Below are positions 41,998-52,540 of a stretch of DNA of 64,000 nucleotides, in pieces. Origin of the DNA: Nemertoderma westbladi (Eukaryota; Xenacoelomorpha; Nemertodermatida; Nemertodermatidae); the NCBI GenBank assembly GCA_032718475.1, contig JAUCBJ010006441.1, forward strand, positions 31,380 through 95,379, read 5' to 3'. Under the pieces are notes generated by a model. It worked only from the letters and a program-made list of their open reading frames with translations. It was not told the DNA's origin and made no database searches. Each line of letters opens with the position of its first letter. The first letter of the stretch is position 1. A program made the position numbers and the translations under genes.

Positions 41998-42720
41998 AGA
42001 TGTGGGACCCTTGATGGCCGCCACATAGACTTACCGTATTTTAGTAATTTAGTAGTTTGTATTACTGTATGTGCATTTTGTATTCCTCTTCACTGTAGAT
42101 AGAGACAGCGGTGGAATTCCATTGTCTTTATAAGTGAACATGGAGGGTAGTACCCTTATGTATCACATAGGAGCGGGATTGTGTGTACAGTAGGAATGGA
42201 ATTCTTTCAAACAATTTTTCAAAAATTATTAGACAAATCCATTTGGTTGGATTTAAATTTAAGAAAAATGAATCTCGAGTGAATGCGAATTCTAGAATAC
42301 AGCTAGATAAAAAATTAAAATTGGGGAGGACAAGAGCGGATGGAAGGCTTGCGAGCCTACCGATAATTTTTTTTGGAAAAGAAAATCGGCCTTGTTCTAC
42401 GTAGTCGTGTCTACTATTATTTTAGACCGAATTAATTCTTGACTGCACTATTTTTCTTTGGGAAGTAGTTTGGGAAATTAAAAGGTGAGTATTTTAGACT
42501 CGCGGCAAGTTTACCCAGAATTCGTTTTTTATCGGCACATTTTTTGGATTAGGAGCCAGTGCGAAATCACACGAAACCCGAAGTCATTAGGCAAATGGGT
42601 AGGGGTTTTAGAGCAAAGTTGAGCCAAAAGCCGACAAACTCTAAGTCTCCTCACATCTAACCTCTATTTTGTGCTTCATCTAGTAGAAACGTAACGATAT
42701 GTAACCATATATACACGTAT
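41998..42720 (+). other. spacer between integrase and ORF3, BEL-1 copy 3
   Basis: About 0.72 kb, no coding potential, partly alignable with the copy 1 and copy 2 spacers. It contains the motif GGAAGGCTTGCGAGCCTAC at 42342-42360. Confidence 0.5.
42345..42358 (+). repeat. CTCGCGAG-type motif in the spacer, copy 3
   Basis: AGGCTTGCGAGCCT, one mismatch from a perfect 14-bp palindrome, with GGA before and ACC after. Confidence 0.75.
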
Positions 42721-43519
42721 ATGATGGCGGAGAAGATTTATAAGGAGTTACGTCAGGGGTTTACGCAGGAACAGGAGCACCAGGCACCGTTTAATCGTTA
42801 TGGAGCCAAAAACTTTAACGTGTTTGGAGTGGAGAGTATGGCTAGGAGTACAGCCAAGCTCGCTAAATCCAAGGCGGACCCGAATGTTATGAAACAGCGA
42901 TTGGACGCTTATAACAAAAGAGCGGAGGAGTTACGCGCGGAATTCAATGCGTTGTATCCCTACGATGCGTTATGCGACGCCAGTGACATTTGCAAGGATC
43001 CAGACATGGAGATATGCCGATTATATCATACGCTGCAATATTTGATGGCGAGCGAACCCTTTCCTGCAGCCAGGGACGAATTCGATGGAATGCATCTTTA
43101 TAGACACGCTCGAGGAGCGGATCCAGAGACAAAGGATGCGTTCTCCATTTATAAACTGTTTTACAAATGTAGAGCATGTATGCGCGAGCAAGACAACACG
43201 ATTCCTATGCGCTTGAACTCGGAGAACCCCGAGCCGATATTAGCACACCAAAGTCTCCAAAGTGCACCATGCTTCATGCCACCAAAGTCTGCGTTACCAA
43301 GAAGGCGGATACCCTTTGATGAATCCGTACCATTCGTTTAAGATGAGTGGACCAAACGCGGGCGAGATTGTTATTTACGAACCCAAATTAGTCGAACCAG
43401 ACGTCTATAGTATGGTAGTGGATGAGTCTAATAAGTCGACACAAGAGAAACGGGAAGCATTGAGCCTCTACGGGGCGTACAAGGCGTACGAGAAAGGCAA
43501 GATCGAGGAGTTCAGCGGA

Positions 43520-43533
43520 AGGCTCGCGAGCCT
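43520..43533 (+). repeat. perfect CTCGCGAG palindrome within ORF3, copy 3
   Basis: AGGCTCGCGAGCCT is its own reverse complement over 14 bp. It encodes GRLASLP at the place equivalent to 29541 in copy 2. Confidence 0.8.
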
Positions 43534-44570
43534 ACCATTTTACTGGATATCCCACGATCAAACCGAACCTAAGGAGATGACACCCGAGCTCTTCGATAGT
43601 ATCACCTTTGCTCAGCGTTTGTCGCAGAGACTACAGATACCTCATGTCGAGATGACGCGAGAACCTCAGCCCCATCCTACTAAAGCGGTAGTACCAGTCG
43701 CGAGACCAACCAGCTTTCCTATTAGCATACCAACCCGAGAGGAGACAACTTATGAGATTCCTATAGTTGAACATCCGGAGATCATTTCGAACCTGGATTT
43801 CCTCCCATCGGTTACCTTTGGTGATGTGTTAGAGGCGGCAGAGTTGCGTAGAATGATAGTTCAGAAAATCGTACGCAACGTACCTCCACATATTACAGAC
43901 TTTAAGGAAGTGGATCGCGCGGGGACGGATATCGCACCTTGTATCTTGCGAGGATATTTAACGAAAACGATTCGATTATGGATCGGAGTCGGCACGTTTG
44001 AAACCAACACCGATATTGCGACCAATTGGACCGGAAAACCTATTAGTTTCGACGATGAAAAGTCCATAGGGAGAATTTGGAACCCTACTAACGATTTACT
44101 CGATGTTTGGGATGCAACTAGCCGATCTCTGAAGGAGAATGGTTATATGTTTTATGATAATGAAGGAGGAAGCCATCAGCAAAGCCTCATTTCAAAGACC
44201 ATACAAATTCGAGCACCCCTCCACGAATAATCTTGCAATACTATTTGGCGATAGAATCTTCAGTAAACGTTTGCTTCATCGCCGATGTAGTGTCTATCTA
44301 GAACTCTAAAGCGACATCCGTTATGTCTCGGTGAAGGACATACCATTTACGACGGAGGAAGGACGCATACTGATGTATTCCGCCGATTTCTCCAACCCTT
44401 TTATAACACCGATGCGCACTGCAAAGTTATCACGCAAGCGGGACTTTGTGTTTTCAGGGACGTTTATCTCACTCACGCGGGAAGCCTAGTCGACAGACCG
44501 TCGATGTTGACGTTAGTACCCTACGACGGGGAACGCCACGCGGAATTCAAAGGCCCGGAAGGATCCTGGA

Positions 44571-44584
44571 AGGCTCACGAGCCT
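44571..44584 (+). repeat. CTCGCGAG-type motif in late ORF3, copy 3 only
   Basis: AGGCTCACGAGCCT, in a different reading phase (encoding KAHEPT). Copy 2 has unrelated sequence at the aligned place (near 28020). Confidence 0.65.
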
Positions 44585-44755
44585 ACTGCCCATCATGACG
44601 ATGTGGATCCAACCGAGTTTGCAATAATAGATGAACCGTCGCGGCAACTCATAGAGATAGAAGAGAACCTTCCGAGGAAGACGCGAACTGAGATACGCGA
44701 GTTAGAGAAAAGCGATGCCATGGTTTGTGTACAACCTACGGAGACGAAATACCGA

Positions 44756-45830
44756 CTGACCAGATGTTACAGATTCACCGGAGGCAACCCAAGGGCTCCC
44801 CTCTCTCGGATGCTAAAGATCCACCGGAGGCAACCCAGCAGCTCCCCTCTCTCAGATGTTACAGATTCACCGGAGGCAACCCAAGGGCTCCCCTCTCTCG
44901 GATGTTACAGACCTACCGGAGGCAACCCAAGGGCTCCCCTCTCTCGGATGTTACAGATTCACTGAAGGCAACCCAAGGGCTCCCCTCTCCCGGATGTTAC
45001 AGACCCACCGAAGGCAACGCATGGGCTCCCCTCTCTCAGATGTTACAGACCCACCGAGGCAACCCTAGGGCTCCCCTTTCTCGGATGTTACAGTTTCACC
45101 GGTGGCAACCCAAGGGCTCCCCTCTCTCGGATGTTACAGACCCACCGGAGGCAACCCAAGGGCTTCCCTTTCTCGGATGTTACAGATTCACCGGAGCCAA
45201 CCCAAGGGCTCCCCTCTCCCGGATGTTACAGACCCACCGGAGGCAACGCAAGGGCTCCCCTCTCCCGGATGTTACAGACCGACCGGAGGCAATGCAAGGG
45301 CTCCCCTCTCTCTGATGTTACAGACCCACCGGAGGCAACCCAAGGGCTTCCCTCTCTCGGATGTTACAGTTTCACCAGTGGTAACCCAATGGCTCCCCTC
45401 TCTCGGATGTTACAGACCCACCGGAGGCAACCCAAGGGCTTCCCTCTCCCGGATGTTACAGACCGACCGGGGGCAACGCAAGGGCTCCCCTCTCTCTGAT
45501 GTTACAGACCCACCGGAGGCAACCCAAGGGCTTCCCTCTCTCGGATGTTACAGTTTCACCAGTGGCAACCCAAGGGCTCCCCTCTCTCGGATGTTACAGA
45601 GCCACCGGAGGCAACCCAAGGGCTCCCCTCTCTCGGATGTTACAGACCCACCGGAGGCAACCCAAGGGCTCCCTTCTCTCGGCTGTTACAGACTCACCGG
45701 AGACAACCCAAGGGCTCCCCTCTTTCGGATGTTACAGACCCACTGGAGGCAACCCAAGGGTTCCCCTTTATCGGATGTTACAGACCGACCGGAGGCAACC
45801 CAAGTGCACCCCTCCATCGAATGTTACATG
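44756..45830. repeat. 46-bp minisatellite, array B
   Basis: About 23 units of the same 46-bp repeat as array A, same orientation, with its own variants (for example ACAGTTTCACCAGTGG). It begins inside copy 3 ORF3, within a few bases of the codons for QPTETKYR, and ends in unique sequence near 45830. As in array A, all three forward frames are open. Confidence 0.95.
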
Positions 45831-46269
45831 TAAGATGCCACACTAACTCCCAAGATCGAATACTCTCACTATTCAACCCATTTCTTTACTCCCCCATCAA
45901 ATGCCAAATTCCCATTGCAGCTGGATGGGATAAAGTTAGTTTACAATATTTACTCGCGATATTTTCGATATTTTCAATCTCGCGATATTTTTACTCTCGC
46001 TATTTTACTCGCGATATTTTTCAAGTCTCGATATTTTCACCAATACCCTGCGGCTTCAGCTTCATCTTTCCACATTTTTATGTTACTGATGTTACTGATA
46101 TCCAAAATATAGCTACTGCAAGATTGATGTATCATAGAGAGCAAGGTAGCAGCCACTGCAACCATCGGCCTTTACCATATCAAATATATCGATTATAACA
46201 TTCCACTACCGGTTACTGAACAAAATGATGTCATCCGATATACTAAATCATGCTGTGGTTCAATTATAT
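45831..46269. other. noncoding spacer with CTCGCGATATTT short repeats
   Basis: Several diverged copies of CTCGCGATATTTT lie at about 45950-46040. Nothing else is recognised. Confidence 0.5.
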
Positions 46270-46510
46270 ATATTGTCTTAGTCGATAGATATTCGCAGCA
46301 CTCAGCTCATATTCCACCACAATAATGAAGAGGAAAGATGAAAGTGGGTCACCCTGAAGACACAGCAAATGGATCTATACATATGTTGTTCAGACAAAAG
46401 TTAAGGAACCTCCATTCAGTGATTTGATTACAGCAATTATTGTATCATCGGAGATCCCAAAGGCCTAAAGGATCATAAACATGAAGAATCAACATTATCA
46501 TGTTGAATAG
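46270..46510 (-). pseudogene. decayed non-LTR reverse transcriptase fragment
   Basis: In minus orientation, FGISDDTIIAVIKSLNGGS and then LQGDPLSSFLFIIVVEYEL match the palm region of the element at 32658-34325. Frame shifts and stops separate the pieces. It is an old relic. Confidence 0.65.
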
Positions 46511-46969
46511 TTTTCGATATCAGTCTGATTCTACGAGACCCATATAATATAGTCTGTAGGCAGTCTCATGTAGTATTACTGTTATAGTAACTGTTCTAAA
46601 AATTTTTGACATTGATTGTTTTTAACATCAATATATTTTAAATCTTAAAAAGTCCACCATAACTGTTGTTTTTTATTGTTTGTTTTTACTATTAATTTTA
46701 ATTCATTATCACTGCCATTATATTCTATTCTGCCATTAATTACATTTTAATTTAACCCGCACTGGAATGCTTGCGTTGATCGTTTTTTTTTTATTGTTTG
46801 TTTTTTACTATATTAATTAATGTTGTATATTCATACATAATATATCATATATATATATATTAGTACCGCACAGTAATGTAAAGTAAATTTAAGTAATTAA
46901 CTAATAAGTAAGTAGCACAAAAAAAAAAAACAAGGAAAAACACATAAGTATTCAGACACTAGAAAATAT
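46511..46969. other. T/A-rich spacer
   Basis: Poly(T)-rich stretches with TTTTATTGTTTGTTTTTACTA, repeated near 47855-47930, and an AT dinucleotide run at about 46845-46861. It probably includes the 3' untranslated end of the CR1-like element next to it. Confidence 0.4.
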
Positions 46970-47845
46970 CTAGAACGACGATACATATTTCAAAATTTCA
47001 ATTAGTTCTTCAGATGAGAAATCTGGTACTGTAGTCTCATCGAAATAGCAATCAATAATTTCTTTACACAATTTAACTCGCCAGTAACTATCAGGTGGAG
47101 AAGGCACATATCGTAAATTAGAAAGGTCACCTACTGATATTTTACGTAGTTCATTTATACCACACTCATTCCCTATGTTACGCAAGTTCGCACCACTTCT
47201 ACATCTACAATCATAAAATACTAAATTTGCCAGAAATCTTATACACAATTTATCAGAAGTCAAAACAGTAGTTGCAAATTTAACTAAACGTTTACTGAGC
47301 ATAACCTTAGGGTGGGGAAAATTAACAATATCTTCTACTATGAACCTATGGCTGTTATACGGCAGATGATAAATGTAGCGCACATTCGTATTCCAAGCGG
47401 TGTATATTCTACGGCATTCATCAGAAGCCAAATCCCAAACTGGGCTTCCATAAAAACTTGTCGCATAAATACGTTGAATGTTAGACAAGCACCGCGGGTG
47501 AGCGAATGAAAATTCCTGCCTTAAATTTGCCAATTTTCCTATAAATGCACCTCTCTTACGCTGTATATCTATATTGACACTACACGTAAAATTAAGCAGA
47601 ATTCCTAAATGTAGCCCTTTCTCAACCCATGGTAGTGTAACGTTATTTACTGAAATATTCACACTAGGCGGCTTCCATGTGTTCTGGAACGGGATACATT
47701 TAGTTTTACTTTTTTTCGGATCAATATCAGTACTAATCTGTAATTTATACTCTTTACAAAAATCTTTGCAAATATTAATCATGTATTGTAGGCCAATTAC
47801 GGACGGGCACAATAGAAACATATCGTCCGCAAAGGACGGCTACAA
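46970..47845 (-). pseudogene. 5'-truncated non-LTR retrotransposon (CR1/L2-like RT C-terminus)
   Basis: A 283-codon open frame starts exactly at the RT active site: F-A-D-D-M-F-L-L, with the first Met being the M after FADD. It continues through LPWVEKGLHLGILLNFTCSV (thumb region), YATSFYGSPVWDLAS and a C-terminal tail. The upstream frame meets a stop after a few codons. It is different from the RTE-like elements in the window. The rest of RT and the endonuclease are lost. Confidence 0.75.
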
Positions 47846-47989
47846 TATTTACGATGATCGTTTTTATTGTTTGTTTTTACTATATTTTATGATGTTTTTA
47901 TTGTTGGTTTTTAATTACTACATTATTTTAGTTGATTTTTTATTTCATAACTATTGCTATTGCAGTCACGAACTATTAATTACTGTGTA

Positions 47990-48072
47990 CTATGTGTTGT
48001 CAGCGCCTTAGAGTACGTATATTATGTAAATTTGGCGCTATATAAATAAATATATATTATTATTATTATAAA
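47990..48072 (+). mobile_element. 3' tail of a LINE or SINE
   Basis: GGCGCTATATAAATAAATAT followed by (TTA)n is a common 3' end of invertebrate CR1/L2-type LINEs and their SINE partners. Only the tail is recognisable. Confidence 0.5.
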
Positions 48073-48605
48073 AATAACCCAGGTAACAAATTGCCACTTT
48101 TGTTATAATATGTAATTTCCTTAGCTACTGTAATTGTACGTTTATGCGGTGATTTTATGATCCTTGGGTACCCATTTTTAGAATTTCATCTAAAAGATTC
48201 CATGATTTTTTATACGTTCTAGAACACTTGTTTAGAGCTCTGAGTTACTAAATATTTGTTAACTATACTCCGTTGCGCATTTAATACTATAGATACAGAG
48301 AGTGTAATGAGCGTCATACATATCAGTGTCCACAGAACCAACCGAATATTGAGCAAGTAGGCCTATGTGCTCTGGTATCGGGCATCTGGTCTCATTCTAA
48401 GTTGACAGTGATGATAAAGTGAAGGAGCACGAAAGAGAAGCTGCTAATGAACAACCTTGTTAAGTTCCCGCTGCTACAATTACATAAGAACACATGTGGA
48501 ACTTATTGAACTTATAAGAAAAACGATGTTAAATAAATGTGCATGTTATTAGCTTTCAATAATTTATTTACTAGCATTTGATAAAATAATGAATCAGTGT
48601 GTTTC
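48073..48605. other. noncoding spacer, nothing recognised
   Basis: AT-rich unique sequence without a supportable open frame or repeat. Confidence 0.45.
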
Positions 48606-48612
48606 TGACACA

Positions 48613-48851
48613 GGGCATTACTGGAACGATTTCATGCGTTTTAAATAGAATCCAGATTTTTTCTAAAAAATGTTCTATAACAAAAAATATTTGTTATAGA
48701 ACATATTTTTTTAAAAAATGAATAGCTAACATGTTTTGGAACAATAAATAAAACAAAAAACAAAAAATGAGTCCAGAATAACAAAAGATAAGTACAGAAA
48801 ATGTCATATTAAAATATTCAATTTTTGCTTATACATACCATAGTAATGCCC
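48613..48851. mobile_element. small inverted-repeat element (MITE-like)
   Basis: 239 bp with ends GGGCATTACT and AGTAATGCCC, flanked by identical 7-bp direct repeats TGACACA (48606-48612 and 48852-48858). Inside, at about 48660-48712, is a second inverted repeat (AATGTTCTATAACAAA and its complement). The termini are short and no protein is encoded. The superfamily is not determined. Confidence 0.65.
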
Positions 48852-48858
48852 TGACACA

Positions 48859-49080
48859 GTAACATACATTTTCATTAACAAATATAAGATATTAATTAAT
48901 CTATTCGGATGTTAAAAAATTGTCAAAATGGGTATCCAAAGTTTGTTAATACATTATGCTAGGGTGGCTGAAAGCGGCCGAAACAAAACTTCAATTAAAA
49001 ATATTATAGCAGTTTAGCATTTTTAATTTTACTCGATAATTTTCTTCAATTTCTTCACAAATTGCAATTTGCCCCGAAAG
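48859..49080. other. noncoding spacer before the satellite
   Basis: AT-rich, nothing recognised. Confidence 0.4.
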
Positions 49081-52000
49081 AAGAACCAACTACAATGCAA
49101 TACAATAAGAACCAACTACAATAAGAACCAACTACACTAAGAACCAACTACAATAAGAACCAACTACAATAAGAACCAACTACAATAAGAACCAACTACA
49201 ATAAGAACCAACTACAATAAGAACCAACTACAATAAGAACCAACTACAATAAGAACCAACTACAATGCAATACAGTAAGAACCAACTACAATGCAATACA
49301 ATAAGAACCAACTACAATGCAATACAATAAGAACCAACTACAATGCAATACAATAAGAACCAACTACAATGCAATACAATAAGAACCAACTACGATGCAA
49401 TACAATAAGAACCAACTACAATGCAATACAATAAGAACCAACTACAATGCAATACAATAAGAACCAACTACAATGCAATACAATAAGAACCAACTACAAT
49501 GCAATACAATAAGAACCAACTACAATGCAATACAATAAGAACCAACTACAATGCAATACAATAAGAACCAACTACAATAAGAACCAACTACAATAAGAAC
49601 CAACTACAATAAGAACCAACTACAATAAGAACCAACTACAATAAGAACCAACTACAATAAGAACCAACTACAATAAGAACCAACTACAATAAGAACCAAC
49701 TACAATAAGAACCAACTACAATAAGAACCAACTACAATAAGAACCAACTACAATAAGAACCAACTACAATAAGAACCAACTACAATAAGAACCAACTACA
49801 ATAAGAACCAACTACAATAAGAACCAACTACAATAAGAACCAACTACAATGCAATACAGTAAGAACCAACTACAATGCAATACAATAAGAACCAACTACA
49901 ATGCAATACAATAAGAACCAACTACAATGCAATACAATAAGAACCAACTACAATGCAATACAATAAGAACCAACTACGATGCAATACAATAAGAACCAAC
50001 TACAATGCAATACAATAAGAACCAACTACAATGCAATACAATAAGAACCAACTACAATGCAATACAATAAGAACCAACTACAATGCAATACAATAAGAAC
50101 CAACTACAATGCAATACAATAAGAACCAACTACAATGCAATACAATAAGAACCAACTACAATGCAATACAATAAGAACCAACTACAATGCAATACAATAA
50201 GAACCAACTACAATGCAATACAATAAGAACCAACTACAATGCAATACAATAAGAACCAACTACAATGCAATACAATAAGAACCAACTACAATGCAATACA
50301 ATAAGAACCAACTACAATGCAATACAATAAGAACCAACTACAATGCAATACAATAAGAACCAACTACAATGCAATACAATAAGAACCAACTACAATGCAA
50401 TACAATAAGAACCAACTACAATGCAATACAATAAGAACCAACTACAATGCAATACAATAAGAACCAACTACAATGCAATACAATAAGAACCAACTACAAT
50501 GCAATACAATAAGAACCAACTACAATGCAATACAATAAGAACCAACTACAATGCAATACAATAAGAACCAACTACAATACAATACAATAAGAACCAACTA
50601 CAATACAATACAATAAGAACCAACTACAATACAATACAATAAGAACCAACTACAATGCAATACAATAAGAACCAACTACAATGCAATACAATAAGAACCA
50701 ACTACAATGCAATACAATAAGAACCAACTACAATACAATACAATAAGAACCAACTACAATACAATACAATAAGAACCAACTACAATGCAATACAATAAGA
50801 ACCAACTACAATGCAATACAATAAGAACCAACTACAATGCAATACAATAAGAACCAACTACAATGCAATACAATAAGAACCAACTGCAATGCAATACAAT
50901 AAGAACCAACTACAATGCAATACAATAAGAACCAACTACAATGCAATACAATAAGAACCAACTACAATGCAATACAATAAGAACCAACTACAATGCAATA
51001 CAATAAGAACCAACTACAATGCAATACAATAAGAACCAACTACAATGCAATACAATAAGAACCAACTACAATGCAATACAATAAGAACCAACTACAATGC
51101 AATACAATAAGAACCAACTACAATGCAACACAATAAGAACCAACTACAATGCAATACAATAAGAACCAACTACAATGCAACACAATAAGAACCAACTACA
51201 ATGCAATACAATAAGAACCAACTACAATGCAATACAATAAGAACCAACTACAATGCAATACAATAAGAACCAACTACAATGCAATACAATAAGAACCAAC
51301 TATAATGCAATACAATAAGAACCAACTACAATGCAATACAATAAGAACCAACAACAATGCAATACAATAAGAACCAACTACAATGCAATACAATAAGAAC
51401 CAACTACAATGCAATACAATAAGAACCAACTACAATGCAATACAATAAGAACCAACTACAATACAATACAATAAGAACCAACTACAATGCAATACAATAA
51501 GAACCAACTACAATACAATACAATAAGAACCAACTACAATGCAATACAATAAGAACCAACTACAATGCAATACAATAAGAACCAACTATAATGCAATACA
51601 ATAAGAACCAACTACAATGCAATACAATAAGAACCAACTACAATGCAATACAATAAGAACCAACTACAATACAATACAATAAGAACCAACTACAATGCAA
51701 TACAATAAGAACCAACTACAATGCAATACAATAAGAACCAACTACAATACAATACAATAAGAACCAACTACAATGCAATACAATAAGAACCAACTATAAT
51801 GCAATACAATAAGAACCAACTACAATGCAATACAATAAGAACCAACTACAATGCAATACAATAAGAACCAACTACAATGCAATACAATAAGAACCAACTA
51901 CAATGCAATACAATAAGAACCAACTACAATGCAATACAATAAGAACCAACTACAATACAATACAATAAGAACCAACTACAATGCAATACAATAAGAACCA

Positions 52001-52250
52001 ACTACAATGCAATACAATAAGAACCAACTACAATGCAATACAATAAGAACCAACTACAATGCAATACAATAAGAACCAACTACAATGCAATACAATAAGA
52101 ACCAACTACAATGCAATACAATAAGAACCAACTACAATGCAATACAATAAGAACCAACTACAATGCAATACAATAAGAACCAACTACAATGCAATACAAT
52201 AAGAACCAACTACAATGCAATACAATAAGAACCAACTACAATACAATACA
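49081..52250. repeat. satellite of mixed 26-bp and 16-bp units
   Basis: The long unit is AAGAACCAACTACAAT plus GCAATACAAT; the short unit lacks the last 10 bp. Short units occur in two blocks (about 49106-49265 and 49560-49845) and long units fill the rest, to the 52250 edge. A rare variant has ACAATACAAT in place of GCAATACAAT. The order of blocks and of a CTACGATGCAA variant (49391 and 49975) suggests that a segment of roughly 580 bp has itself been duplicated. Confidence 0.95.
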
Positions 52251-52540
52251 AAGCGAATGCGGTCAATTTAAATTCATTATAAATATTAATTATTATTCTA
52301 TAGCAACAATCCCCTTTTCATTTTACCTCGTCATTGTGATCTTGTACTTACTAGTTACTACTACTGTTATTTTTTCGGTATCCAATCGCCCACTCGACTC
52401 CCATGACAGCAGAACAGGTTGGTTGACTTGTCAAGTACCTACATATACTATTTACTGTTACATATTCACCAGAAAATACCTAACTTTACTACTAACTATT
52501 TATTGCAATTATACGTTACTGGAAAGTAACCACTTTTAAT

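Larger units (their letters stand above)
37622..44755 (+). mobile_element. BEL/Pao retrotransposon BEL-1, copy 3 (diverged, head-to-head with copy 2)
   Basis: Starts within pol at the residue aligned with position 309 of copy 2 Pol and keeps the order RT, RNase H, acidic linker, integrase, spacer, ORF3. Protein identity to copy 2 is clearly below that between copies 1 and 2, so it is an older or different subfamily. It has a SINE insertion, stops and frameshifts, and its 3' end is cut by minisatellite array B at about 44756. Confidence 0.85.
42721..44755 (+). pseudogene. BEL-1 ORF3, copy 3, deleted and truncated
   Basis: Starts MMAEKIYKELRQGFTQEQ, aligned with copy 2 ORF3 throughout. There is a frame change near 43250-43340. 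Exo I is kept (MFYDNEGG, KTIQIRA) but is followed directly by the Exo III region (LQYYLAIESS), so the middle of the exonuclease-like domain is deleted and the frame shifts at about 44215. The C-terminal part (VFRRFLQPFYNTDAHCK ... DRPSMLTLVPYDGER) is open until about 44755, where the 46-bp minisatellite replaces it before the zinc knuckles. Confidence 0.75.

Noticed and set aside
44756-45830. CRISPR-like array
   Set aside because: The units are contiguous with no unique spacers and the context is eukaryotic; it is a minisatellite.
52189-52539. A 116-codon hydrophobic frame upstream of the coiled-coil gene
   Set aside because: It begins inside the satellite and has no supported start; the hydrophobic part is AT-rich noncoding sequence.
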